From contig NZ_CP117435.1 in NCBI RefSeq assembly GCF_030687495.1, positions 5,150,501 to 5,214,500 on the forward strand: a DNA stretch of 64,000 bases. The letters run 5' to 3'. The DNA comes from Pseudomonas sp. FP453 (GTDB lineage: Bacteria; Pseudomonadota; Gammaproteobacteria; Pseudomonadales; Pseudomonadaceae). Of the stretch, positions 1-7,799 are shown piece after piece; positions within the stretch are counted from its first letter, which is position 1; each line of letters opens with the position of its first letter. The notes below the pieces were generated by a model. The model was not told the DNA's origin. It ran no database searches and worked only from the letters and a program-made list of their open reading frames with translations. The translations under genes and the position numbers were made by a program.

Positions 1-149
1 AACTCCTGAGCCTGACGCACTAGTGCTTCCATCGCTTCTTGGCTCTGAATCTCCCGCCGCTTTTTCAGCAAGATCCTAAACATGAACCGAACCCTTCTCC
101 GTCGCCCAATTTTGCAAAGCTGAATCCCAACACCACTAAACGGCCCCAT
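1..149 (-). CDS. Partial hypothetical basic protein (C-terminus outside window)
   Basis: An open frame runs from ATG at 149 to the window edge without a stop (about 49 codons). Its start overlaps the stop of the small membrane ORF upstream (ATGA), suggesting translational coupling. The visible part is rich in Arg and Lys and predicted to be partly helical and Gln/Glu-rich near the edge. I recognise no family. It could be the start of a real accessory gene or chance coding in a low-conservation region. Confidence 0.28.
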   Translation of the reverse strand, partial: MGPFSGVGIQLCKIGRRRRVRFMFRILLKKRREIQSQEAMEALVRQAQE

Positions 150-364
150 CATCCTCTCCCATCCATCAGCAACACGCGCCCTACCAACGCCCCCACAACC
201 ACCAAACCATTTCCCACCCACCAAAGCCCAAAATTCCGACTCTGCTCCGCATCACTTTCATAAAACGGCCCAAAGTACGCAGATACTGCAACCACCACTC
301 CGTTAAACAATCCAGCCGCTACAGCTACCACCAGGACAGCAAATCCAACCTCTTTGATCACCAT
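149..364 (-). CDS. Small hypothetical membrane protein
   Basis: About 71 residues if read from the ATG at 364. An upstream in-frame start at 442 would add a poorly supported N-terminus. The product has two strongly hydrophobic stretches rich in Val, Ala and Gly, separated by a short polar segment with Tyr, Asp, Glu and Ser, as in a two-pass inner-membrane protein. The start lies inside the end of another small ORF and the stop overlaps the next start, so three ORFs form an overlapping chain. Small membrane proteins beside bacteriocin genes are often immunity proteins, but no homology supports that here. Confidence 0.35.
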   Translation of the reverse strand: MVIKEVGFAVLVVAVAAGLFNGVVVAVSAYFGPFYESDAEQSRNFGLWWVGNGLVVVGALVGRVLLMDGRG

Positions 365-540
365 ATGAAGAACTCCAAAACCAGATTTATCCGGACTCGT
401 GACAATCCGAGAACATGCCCTAGAATCGAAAAAACCAACCACGTGACCGTAGCAAACGCCTCGTCGGCAAAGAGGAGGCAGACGAAAATCAGAGCGGTCC
501 TACTTGCGTACACGGTTTGCCTGAAGTCCAAAGCGCACAC
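358..540 (-). CDS. Small hypothetical membrane protein
   Basis: A 60-codon frame from GTG at 540 with one clear hydrophobic segment (about residues 15-45) and a short hydrophobic tail. A purine-rich stretch (GGGAGG) lies just upstream but too close to the GTG, so a start slightly downstream is possible. Its end overlaps the next ORF by a few bases. It is divergent from the toxin gene at 697. No family is recognised; base composition here is less GC-rich than in the core genes. Confidence 0.3.
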   Translation of the reverse strand: MCALDFRQTVYASRTALIFVCLLFADEAFATVTWLVFSILGHVLGLSRVRINLVLEFFIW

Positions 541-696
541 GCCTCCCGCAGGCAGATGAAAGCGCTCAAATAGGCACTTTCAATGTCGCGCCAAGCCAGC
601 TGACTTTTCCGACGAAAACCATCGAACAACCCTGATTCCAGGCGCTTGCTTGCCCCTCGTAGGCTCACTCCCCCCACACAAGGAAGTGAGCCGGCC

Positions 697-1830
697 ATGT
701 CAGAACGCGCCTACCCCATCACCGAAGAAGAACAACTCAAACGCCGCATCCTGATCCCGCAACCAAAGCGCGTGCCCCATTCGCCGCCCATCGACTTGCT
801 CGCCCTTCTCCCACCCGCAAACCCTGCACCCACCAAACCTCCCGGTTGCACATTCCTCAAACCCTGCCAACTGCCCGACGGGCTGATTCACTACAACGAT
901 CCAACCGGTTACGTCCCTCTTGAGCTGATCAGGGAATACGGCCATTTCAGCCTTTTGGGCGGCCGTGAGGTGGATGACCAAGGCGCGGTTGCCTTGAGCA
1001 AAATCAGCGGCAGTGCACTGCCTGTCGGCTTGGGATCGTTGGCATTGCGGGCGACGGTGGTGGAGTCGGCGGCTGTTGCGGCTGGCACGGTAGCGAGTGG
1101 GTTGCTAGCGGGATTGGTCGGGCTGGCGTGGCCAGCAGCGTTGGGCGATAGCGCGCTCTACACCGATGAGCAATTGCGTTCGATGCAGCGGGCGCGCTCG
1201 CAGATGCGTTTGCATATCGAGCAGTTGGAGGACGGCACGCTCAAGGGCTATGGGTTTTACACCGGCCGTAACGCCGACTGGCAGATGATCGATGTGGTGC
1301 AGTTCCAAAACCGTGGCGATCGGTTTGTGGCGGATTTGGGCGAGGGTGTGGAACTGATCTGGACGCCTGCGGTTGATCCGGGGGACACCTTGGGAATCCC
1401 AGCGTTGGAGGCGGCGCCGCAAGCGCCGGTGATCTGGATTTATCCGCCGACGCAGAAGGCTGCGCAGATTTTGGTGAACCCGGTTTATCCACCGAAGTAT
1501 CGGGATTTTATTCTGGTGTTCCCGGTGGAGTCGGGGGTTGGGCCGTTGTATGTGGTGGTGAGTGTTAGGGCTGGGGACCACACATATCACCCCAAACCAA
1601 AGCTCTTAGCCGCGTTTCCAAAAGCAAAATGGGCTCGTTCGAAAACACCAATGAAGGGGGGCGGCAAACGTCCCAGATGGAAAGACCCCGACGGGACGAT
1701 CTATGAATGGGACGCTCAACACGGCGCAGTGGAAAAGTACACCAAGCACGGAATTCATCTCGGCGAGTTTGATCATTTGACCGGTAAACAACGTAAGCCA
1801 GCTAAACCTGGAAGGACGGTAGAGCCATGA
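697..1830 (+). CDS. S-type pyocin-domain toxin with colicin E3-like 16S rRNase domain
   Basis: A 377-residue protein. The start at 697 is chosen because AGGAAG lies about ten bases upstream; a TTG at 646 is in frame but less likely. Residues 50-120 hold a Cys-rich region with a Gly/Ala-rich hydrophobic stretch after it. Residues about 170-300 match the pyocin-S/cloacin translocation domain (WTPAVDPGD, GIPALE, WIYPP, VNPVYPP). The last ~70 residues match the colicin E3 ribonuclease: GGGKRPRW, then YEWDAQHGAVE with Asp339, His342 and Glu346, and Arg373 near the end, in the spacing of the E3 catalytic residues. By family it should cut 16S rRNA in the decoding site. No long receptor-binding region like that of classical colicins is present, so delivery may be by another route. 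The immunity gene follows with a 4-base overlap. Confidence 0.88.
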   Translation: MSERAYPITEEEQLKRRILIPQPKRVPHSPPIDLLALLPPANPAPTKPPGCTFLKPCQLPDGLIHYNDPTGYVPLELIREYGHFSLLGGREVDDQGAVALSKISGSALPVGLGSLALRATVVESAAVAAGTVASGLLAGLVGLAWPAALGDSALYTDEQLRSMQRARSQMRLHIEQLEDGTLKGYGFYTGRNADWQMIDVVQFQNRGDRFVADLGEGVELIWTPAVDPGDTLGIPALEAAPQAPVIWIYPPTQKAAQILVNPVYPPKYRDFILVFPVESGVGPLYVVVSVRAGDHTYHPKPKLLAAFPKAKWARSKTPMKGGGKRPRWKDPDGTIYEWDAQHGAVEKYTKHGIHLGEFDHLTGKQRKPAKPGRTVEP

Positions 1831-2051
1831 ACCATTCAATTATGGGCGTTTTGCCTAACGAGGACTTTGCATCGTTTGAACAAGTGTTACCTCTATCCAT
1901 TCAAGACCTGATGGAAATCATGGGATGGGAAAAACCTGAGGACTGCATATCTGACTATCAATTGACGAAAGAACAAATACTCAAAATAGAAGAAGCAAGT
2001 GCGCTAAAGCTGCCCACTCACCTTGATTTGTTTCTTACATCACACGACTAA
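1827..2051 (+). CDS. Probable immunity protein to the E3-type rRNase toxin
   Basis: A 74-residue acidic protein whose ATG overlaps the toxin stop (ATGA), the usual layout for a nuclease bacteriocin and its inhibitor. It has no signal or membrane segment, so it would act in the cytoplasm. The sequence contains an acidic Met/Ile-rich core and a Leu-rich C-terminus. I do not see clear similarity to the colicin E3 immunity protein (ImmE3), so it may belong to a different inhibitor family. The role is inferred from position, size and charge. Confidence 0.7.
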   Translation: MNHSIMGVLPNEDFASFEQVLPLSIQDLMEIMGWEKPEDCISDYQLTKEQILKIEEASALKLPTHLDLFLTSHD

Positions 2052-2076
2052 TATAGCCACAGAGCATTCCAACCTC

Positions 2077-2721
2077 ATGCGCCGACTTTCACTGTCCAAC
2101 AAAAAACTCCGCAACATCCCCCGCCGCCTCAGAGCCCTAACCCGCTGGGCCGACAGCTTCGAAGGCAGCTTCTACTCAGAACTACCACTGGACCGCGGAT
2201 TCGAAAACGAAAAAATCCCCGTGATCGAGTCCCTTGTCGAAGGCAAACAAACCACACCGGAAATCCTGGCGCACTGCGCGCAACAATTGATCAGGGCCGC
2301 CGGCTACTTGCTTGAGGCCAGACCCGACGAAGCTCCCGAGTGCTGGGTAGTCGCCAACATTATGATTCCCGATATGTTCTCCAGCGAAGTCTGTGTCTAC
2401 ACAGATGAAAGCCGCTACCTGGGGGCCACTCAGCCGTTTGAGTACGAACACTTTCGTCAAACCCGCATCATCGGTCGAAGTCTGGCCAGTGAATGGGGCC
2501 TGACGGTTCCGCCGGGGCTTCATGAGGTTGGCTTTCACTTTGTGTATGTGGACGAGGATGGAGAGACCTATGAATCAGAGCACTGGTACTTTGGCGAAGT
2601 CAGTACCACTGATGACGACAAGGGCGGTGAGCGTTGGAAGTACCAGACCTTCAAATCATTTCGGGCGCAAAACCCGGATTCGTTTGCCGCTATGCTAGGC
2701 CTCGACATTTCCCAAAAGTGA
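2077..2721 (+). CDS. DUF3916-type protein
   Basis: A 214-residue soluble protein read from ATG 2077. A longer frame from 2023 would overlap the immunity gene and is rejected. The N-terminus (RRLSLSNKKLRNIPRR, RALTRWADSFEGSF) is what I recall of DUF3916. The rest is rich in aromatic and acidic residues (FHFVYVDEDGE, EHWYFGE), with no catalytic motif I can name. It follows the toxin-immunity pair on the same strand after 25 bases, so it may be an additional immunity or orphan immunity gene; that is inference. Confidence 0.6.
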   Translation: MRRLSLSNKKLRNIPRRLRALTRWADSFEGSFYSELPLDRGFENEKIPVIESLVEGKQTTPEILAHCAQQLIRAAGYLLEARPDEAPECWVVANIMIPDMFSSEVCVYTDESRYLGATQPFEYEHFRQTRIIGRSLASEWGLTVPPGLHEVGFHFVYVDEDGETYESEHWYFGEVSTTDDDKGGERWKYQTFKSFRAQNPDSFAAMLGLDISQK

Positions 2722-2762
2722 TTGGTGGCGCAGTCATTTCCCGAGTCTGGCGCAGGTCTAAG

Positions 2763-2852
2763 TGTGGGAGCTGGCTTGCCTGCGATAGCGGTGGATCAGC
2801 CAGCACTTATATCAGCTGACACGCCGCCTTCGCGGGCAAGCCCGCTCCCACA
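2763..2852. repeat. REPIN (inverted REP pair)
   Basis: Two REP copies in opposite orientation, TGTGGGAGCTGGCTTGCC and the complement ending GGCAAGCCCGCTCCCACA, separated by about 50 bases. It sits between converging genes (DUF3916 and the sensor kinase). Several more copies occur in this window. Confidence 0.9.
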
Positions 2853-2868
2853 GGGGATTGGCGTCGGG

Positions 2869-4212
2869 TCAGAACTCCAGGCGGGCGCTCAAGCCGCCGT
2901 GTTCGCGGTTGTGCAACGCCAACCGACTCCCAATCTTGCCAACAATCATCTCCACAATCGCCAACCCCAACCCCGCGCCGTTGGCATTCCCCCGGCTGTA
3001 AAACCGCTCAAACAATCGCCCCAACTCCGCTTCATCAATCCCCGGCCCCTGGTCTTCCACGCTCAAGCAGTTGGCACCAATCACCACCCTCACTTCACTG
3101 CCAGCAGGTGAAAAGTTCAGCGCATTGGTCACCAGGTTCTGCAACGCAATCGCCAACGCAACAGGCTCGGTCTCCACCCACACCTCTTCCTCGCCTTCCA
3201 GCACCAACTCCACGCCTTTCTCCATGGCCAACGGCGCCAGCTCGGCCAACTCCTCGCGCACCAGCTCGGTCAGTTGCACCCGGCTGCGCACCGGGTTGCT
3301 CAGTTGCGGCTCAATACGCGCCATGGTCAGCAGTTGGCTGCCGATGCGGGTGGCGCGGTCGACGCCGTTGACCAGAAACTCCAGGGCTTCCCGGCGTTGC
3401 TCCGGGGTCTCGGCGCTTTGTGCGTTTTGTGCGTGGATGCGCAGGATCGCCAACGGTGTGCGCAGTTCGTGGGCGGCGTCGGCGATGAAGCGGCGTTCGC
3501 GTTCCAAGAGGTCATCCACTTGCACGAGCAGCCGGTTCAGCGCGGTTTGCATGGGTTCCAGGTCGCTAGGCAGTGGCGCCAAGTGCAGCGGTTGCAAGGT
3601 GTCGGTATTGCGCCCGCGAATCGACAGGGCCATGGCGCGCAGCGGTTTGAAGCCCCAGCCGATGACCAGCCAGATCAACACCGCCAGCAGCGGCACGCCG
3701 ATCAACGTGGGCCAGAGGGTGTGGCGCATGATGCGCTGGATCACGTCCTGGCGAATGTCGTCGCGCTCGCCCACCCAAATCAATAAGCCCTGCTGCGGGT
3801 CGGCGAGAAGGAACGCGCACCAGTCGTTGCCGTTGTCCATCAGGTCATGGGAGCCAAGCGTCGCCGGCGGCGCGGCCAGCACCGGCGCTTCGGCGGAGCG
3901 CACCAGCAGTTGGCCGTCAGCGCGCCAGATCTGGAAGGTCAGGCGGGTTTCATAGGGATGGGCCACGCCCTCTTCCCCCACGCGGCTCATGGCTTGGTCA
4001 AAGGCCTCATGCAACCTGTTCCAGTCGGCTTCGCCAGGGTCGCGTTGACGCAGCACGCCTTGCAGCAGGCGCGCGCTTTGGGCGAGTTGGGCGTCGTAGA
4101 CTTCTTCGATTTCGTGGTGGCTGTCGCGCAGCACCAGCCAGCTGATCAGCGCGTCGCCCAGCAGGATCAGCACCAATACCGGGATGAGGATGCGTGCGCG
4201 CACCGAGCTCAT
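2869..4212 (-). CDS. Two-component sensor histidine kinase (QseC/PmrB-like)
   Basis: A 447-residue inner-membrane kinase. It has an N-terminal membrane helix (about 7-28), a periplasmic sensor domain to about 160, and a second helix (about 165-190). A HAMP-like linker follows, then the H-box (FIADAAHELRTPLA, His near 250), the N-box (NLVTNALNFSP) and the G-boxes (EDQGPGID, GAGLGLAIV). It is expected to phosphorylate the response regulator encoded immediately upstream; the genes overlap by 4 bases. The divergent PepSY and cytochrome b genes are plausible targets, as in other QseBC-like loci. The signal cannot be read from the sequence. Confidence 0.93.
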   Translation of the reverse strand: MSSVRARILIPVLVLILLGDALISWLVLRDSHHEIEEVYDAQLAQSARLLQGVLRQRDPGEADWNRLHEAFDQAMSRVGEEGVAHPYETRLTFQIWRADGQLLVRSAEAPVLAAPPATLGSHDLMDNGNDWCAFLLADPQQGLLIWVGERDDIRQDVIQRIMRHTLWPTLIGVPLLAVLIWLVIGWGFKPLRAMALSIRGRNTDTLQPLHLAPLPSDLEPMQTALNRLLVQVDDLLERERRFIADAAHELRTPLAILRIHAQNAQSAETPEQRREALEFLVNGVDRATRIGSQLLTMARIEPQLSNPVRSRVQLTELVREELAELAPLAMEKGVELVLEGEEEVWVETEPVALAIALQNLVTNALNFSPAGSEVRVVIGANCLSVEDQGPGIDEAELGRLFERFYSRGNANGAGLGLAIVEMIVGKIGSRLALHNREHGGLSARLEF

Positions 4213-4871
4213 GGCGTGAGCACCAGCACGTAGCCAACACCGCGCACGGTGCGGATCAGCTCTGTGGATAACTTCTTGCGCAGGTTATGGATCAGCACTT
4301 CCAGGGTGTTGCTCTCGACCCGGTCCTGCCAGCCGTACAACGCACGGGACAATCGCTCGCGGGTCACCACTTTGCCGGGGCGCACCATCAGTTGGTGCAG
4401 CAGTTGGTACTCCATCGGCGTGACGATGACTTCCCCCTCTTGATAGCGCACTTGCTGGGTGGCCGGGTCGAGGCTGATGCCGGCGTGTTCCAGCAGCGGT
4501 TGCGCGCGGCCCTGGCTGCGGCGCAACAGGGCGCGTACGCGGGCCTTGAGTTCTTCGACGTCGAAGGGTTTGACCAGGTAGTCGTCGGCGCCGGCGTCGA
4601 GGCCGGCGATGCGTTCGGCCGTGCCGTCGCGGGCGGTGAGGATCAGCACCGGCACGTCGTGCTGTTCGGCGCGCAGTTGCTGCAACAGGTCGAGGCCGTC
4701 GAGGCGTGGCAGGCCAAGGTCGAGCAGGAGCAGGTCGAACGATTCCGTGCGCAGCGCATGCAGGGCCGCCACGCCATCTTGCAGCCAGTCGAGGGTGTAG
4801 CCTTCGACGCCCAAGGCCACGCGAATCCCCTGGCCGAGGGCGCGATCATCTTCGACAAGGAGTAGGCGCAT
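4209..4871 (-). CDS. OmpR-family response regulator (QseB/PmrA-like)
   Basis: A 220-residue regulator. The receiver domain has the acidic pair near residue 8, phospho-acceptor Asp51 (LLLLDLGLP), the Thr of LILTARD and the Lys of YLVKPF. The C-terminal winged helix carries VTPMEYQLL and the typical RTVRGVGYVL ending. First gene of the two-gene operon with the kinase (ATGA overlap). It is divergent from the PepSY gene at 5018, and the 146-base gap is a likely binding region. Confidence 0.94.
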   Translation of the reverse strand: MRLLLVEDDRALGQGIRVALGVEGYTLDWLQDGVAALHALRTESFDLLLLDLGLPRLDGLDLLQQLRAEQHDVPVLILTARDGTAERIAGLDAGADDYLVKPFDVEELKARVRALLRRSQGRAQPLLEHAGISLDPATQQVRYQEGEVIVTPMEYQLLHQLMVRPGKVVTRERLSRALYGWQDRVESNTLEVLIHNLRKKLSTELIRTVRGVGYVLVLTP

Positions 4872-5017
4872 TACGAAATCTCTGTAGGAAACGGCGAAAT
4901 CATGCCGGGTTTCAGCGGCGTAACGCTGGCAAAGATGTTACGGCGCGTTGCCAACTAAGGTTGCCCTAAGGTTGGTTTAGCACTGTGAAATCTCCCACCT
5001 CTGCTGAGAGCTTTTCC

Positions 5018-5284
5018 ATGCGCAAAATTCTGCTGTTGTCCCTCGTCCTCGCCAGCCCCCTGGCCCTCGCCGGCCCGCAGTGCACCACCGCCGAGCGCTC
5101 GCAATGGCAAGACGAAAAAGCCTTCCAGGACAAGCTCAAGGCCGAGGGCTACACGATCAGCAAGTTCAAGGTCACCGACGGCAACTGCTACGAGATCTAC
5201 GGCTTCGACAAAGACAAGCGCAAGGTCGAGATCTACCACGACCCGGTCACCGGCAAAGCCGTGAAGACTGAGATCAAAGGTTGA
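5018..5284 (+). CDS. PepSY-domain periplasmic protein
   Basis: An 88-residue protein from ATG 5018 (an in-frame start at 4985 is unnecessary). It has a clear signal peptide cleaved after about ALA-G. The mature part has the PepSY pattern (KLKAEGYTISKFKVTDGNCYE..., PVTGKAVKTE) and two Cys that could form a disulfide. It is the first gene of a rightward operon, divergent from the two-component genes, and overlaps the cytochrome b gene. Proteins of this kind are often induced by their adjacent two-component system; the exact role is unknown. Confidence 0.85.
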   Translation: MRKILLLSLVLASPLALAGPQCTTAERSQWQDEKAFQDKLKAEGYTISKFKVTDGNCYEIYGFDKDKRKVEIYHDPVTGKAVKTEIKG

Positions 5285-5829
5285 TGCCAGGCGAATCCCT
5301 GCGCCTGTGGGACCCGTTGGTGCGGCTGTTTCATCTGTCGATCGCCGGGGTTTTCATCGCCAATTACTTCTTTAACGAAGCAGGCGATGACTGGCATGTC
5401 TGGCTGGGCTACTACGCCATGGCCTGGCTGCTGGTGCGCGTGGTGTGGGGATTCGTCGGGCCGCGCAGCGCACGTTGGGCGGACTTTTGGCCTACACCCA
5501 AACGGCTGAATGCCCACCTGCGTTCGCTGCTCAATCGCCGGCCGCAACATCGGCTAGGCCATTCGCCGATTGGCGCGCTGGTGATGCTGTTGATGTTGCT
5601 CGCGCTGCTCACTATCGGCGTCAGCGGCTTCTTGATGCAGGAAGTCGATGCCCTGTGGGGCGCCGACTGGCCGCAACAAATCCACGAGACCGCCGCGAAT
5701 GGGCTGCTGGGCCTGGTGTGCATCCATGTGCTGGCGGCGCTGTTTGAAAGTGTCCAGATGCGCGACAACCTGCCGTTATCCATGCTCACCGGTCGCAGGA
5801 AGCGCCTGCCGGATGAACGTGGGCAGTAA
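5284..5829 (+). CDS. Cytochrome b561-family membrane protein
   Basis: A 181-residue protein with four membrane helices. The start ATG overlaps the PepSY stop (TGATG). His residues suited to ligate b-type heme occur in LVRLFHLSIAG, in the QHRLGHSPIG region and in CIHVLAAL. The family moves electrons between quinol and periplasmic partners. Coupling with a PepSY protein suggests a small periplasmic redox or metal-related pair controlled by the divergent two-component system. Confidence 0.9.
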   Translation: MPGESLRLWDPLVRLFHLSIAGVFIANYFFNEAGDDWHVWLGYYAMAWLLVRVVWGFVGPRSARWADFWPTPKRLNAHLRSLLNRRPQHRLGHSPIGALVMLLMLLALLTIGVSGFLMQEVDALWGADWPQQIHETAANGLLGLVCIHVLAALFESVQMRDNLPLSMLTGRRKRLPDERGQ

Positions 5830-5851
5830 TCCTTTTATCCACAGGTCTTCT

Positions 5852-7120
5852 ATGCGCTCCGCCTTATTGATTTGCAGCGTGCTCGCGGTGTTTTTCGCCG
5901 CCTGGCAAAGCCATCCGCCCCATGTGCTGGCGCCGTTTGCCCAGGCCAGCCCGAATACCGCGAAGGTCGCAGCGACCCCGCAGTACACCAGCCGCTTTGT
6001 GTCGACGCAGTTGACGGACTTTGTGCACTCCTCCTCCGTCACCGCCCTGCCCGGCGGCGACCTGATGGCGGTGTGGTTCGCCGGCTCCCGCGAAGGCGCC
6101 GCCGATGTGCAGGTGCGCACCGCGCGCTTCGATGCCCACAGCGGCGAATGGGGCGCCGAGCAAGTGCTGGCCACGCGGGAAAGCACCCGCGACGGCACCC
6201 AGCGCTATATCCGCAAGCTCGGCAACCCGGTGATCGCCCTCGCGCCGGACAAACGCCTGTGGATGTTTTACGTATCGGTGTCAGTCGGTGGCTGGGCCGC
6301 CAGTGCGATCAATGTGATGGTCTCGGATGACCTCGGCGCCAGCTGGTCGGCGCCAAGGCAACTGGTGACGTCGCCGTTCTTCAATATCAGCACCCTGGTG
6401 CGCGCCGCGCCGGTGTTCCACGCCGACGGCTCCATCGGTTTGCCGGTGTATCACGAGTTCATGGGCAAGTTTGCCGAGTACCTGTACCTGAGCGCCGATG
6501 GCGCGGTGATCGACAAATTCCGCATCAGCCGCGGCAAGCATTCGTTGCAACCGACCATCGTGCCGCTGGACGGCCAGCGCGCCGTGGCGATGCTGCGTTA
6601 CGCCGGCGACACCCATCACCGCGTGCTGGCCAGCCGCACCACCGACGCCGGGCAAACCTGGAGCGAGCCGTACCCGCTGGAACCGGCCAACCCCAACTCG
6701 TCGCTGGCGGCGGTGGGCACCGAAGACGACGGTTTGCTGGTGGCCCTCAACGACCTGCAAGACGGCCGCTTCAAGCTCAGCCTCTACGGCACCGACGCCC
6801 AGCTCAGCCAGTGGCGCACCGTGGTGCAACTGGACCAGTCGCCGGACCCGCTGGGCGCGCCGTTCTCCCCCGAGGCCTACAAAGAGATCATCGGCGAAGG
6901 CTTCCGCGCCTCCAGCGGCGCGCAACGCTTGCCTCTGGAACAGCGCTTCCTGAGCAACCTGGATTACCGCGTGTGCAAACCCCGTGGCTGCGATTTCGAG
7001 TACGAGTACCCGTATTTCAGCCGCAGCCCGGACGGTACTTACCACCTGGTCTATTCGTGGAATAACACCTTTATCAAACATGTCAGCTTCAACGAAGCCT
7101 GGCTGGCGGAGCGTCTGTGA
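5852..7120 (+). CDS. Neuraminidase/sialidase-like exported protein (BNR repeats)
   Basis: A 422-residue protein. ATG 5852 is chosen because a signal peptide or anchor follows directly (ALLICSVLAVFFAAW); the longer open frame from 5648 lies inside the cytochrome b gene. It has Asp-boxes (SDDLGASW and TTDAGQTW) and an N-terminal SSVTALPGGDLMAVWFAGSR motif typical of the predicted-neuraminidase (BNR_2) group, so a six-bladed propeller is expected. The gene downstream overlaps by one base and an LtaS-like gene follows, so the substrate may be a cell-surface glycan. True sialidase activity is not shown. Confidence 0.82.
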   Translation: MRSALLICSVLAVFFAAWQSHPPHVLAPFAQASPNTAKVAATPQYTSRFVSTQLTDFVHSSSVTALPGGDLMAVWFAGSREGAADVQVRTARFDAHSGEWGAEQVLATRESTRDGTQRYIRKLGNPVIALAPDKRLWMFYVSVSVGGWAASAINVMVSDDLGASWSAPRQLVTSPFFNISTLVRAAPVFHADGSIGLPVYHEFMGKFAEYLYLSADGAVIDKFRISRGKHSLQPTIVPLDGQRAVAMLRYAGDTHHRVLASRTTDAGQTWSEPYPLEPANPNSSLAAVGTEDDGLLVALNDLQDGRFKLSLYGTDAQLSQWRTVVQLDQSPDPLGAPFSPEAYKEIIGEGFRASSGAQRLPLEQRFLSNLDYRVCKPRGCDFEYEYPYFSRSPDGTYHLVYSWNNTFIKHVSFNEAWLAERL

Positions 7121-7701
7121 TGGTTTCCCTGTGGCAGGCCCATTTGAGTTTTGTGTTGCTGGGGTTTGTGGCGCTGTGCGCGCTGCGTCTCACCCAGCCG
7201 TGGCGCCCGTGGCTGCTGCCGGTGTTGGTGGCGCTGAGTTTTATCCCGGTCAATGAGCTGCCGTTGGCGGCGTATGTGCGCAGCTTTACCGATGATTTGG
7301 CGATCAGCACGCTGGTGTTGCTGGCGTGGGTTGCCTTGAGCCGATTGGGCGTGGTGCAGCCGCTTGCTCGGCCGCACCGCGTGCAACTGTTGCTGTTGTT
7401 CGGTGTGCTGGCCGTGGTGCTGTACCCGGCGACGATGGGGCTGACGTATGTGGATCCGTACCGCTGGGGGTTCAACCCACGGCCGATGATTGTGTGGGTG
7501 GCGGCGTTGACACTGCTGATGCTGGCCCTGCGCAACACGCTGGTGGTTTGGATGCTGGCGGTGGGCACGCTGGCGTTTGCGCTGCGGCTGAAGGCGTCGG
7601 AGAACTACTGGGATTATCTGGTCGATCCGCTCCTGGCGACCTACTGCGTCATCGCCGGATTAATGCAGATCAAACTGTGGGAGCGGGCTTGCCCGCGATA
7701 G
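7120..7701 (+). CDS. Multi-pass membrane protein of the neuraminidase-like operon
   Basis: A 193-residue protein with about six hydrophobic helices, starting at ATG 7120 inside the stop of the neuraminidase-like gene. No family is recognised. The last residues (LWERACPR) and the stop codon are encoded by the first arm of a REP repeat, so the original C-terminus may have been replaced by repeat insertion. The tight coupling suggests it works with its upstream neighbour, for example in handling or anchoring a surface polymer. Confidence 0.75.
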   Translation: MVSLWQAHLSFVLLGFVALCALRLTQPWRPWLLPVLVALSFIPVNELPLAAYVRSFTDDLAISTLVLLAWVALSRLGVVQPLARPHRVQLLLLFGVLAVVLYPATMGLTYVDPYRWGFNPRPMIVWVAALTLLMLALRNTLVVWMLAVGTLAFALRLKASENYWDYLVDPLLATYCVIAGLMQIKLWERACPR

Positions 7702-7764
7702 CGGTGTATCAGCCACCGCTGCTTCAACTGAACCACCGCTATCGCGGGCAAGCCCGCTCCCACA
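7676..7764. repeat. REPIN overlapping the end of a gene
   Basis: Inverted REP pair (TGTGGGAGCGGGCTTGCC ... GGCAAGCCCGCTCCCACA). The left arm supplies the final codons and stop of the membrane protein gene; the right arm ends about 35 bases before the next start. Confidence 0.9.
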
Positions 7765-7799
7765 TGGGCTTTGCGTCGATTTAAGGAATGGGAAAAAAA

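Noticed and set aside
2763..2852. REP clusters as a CRISPR array
   Set aside because: Arms are inverted rather than direct, spacers are not uniform, and no cas genes are present.
5648..5851. N-terminal extension of the neuraminidase-like protein
   Set aside because: It lies inside the cytochrome b561 gene in another frame; the signal peptide begins at 5852.
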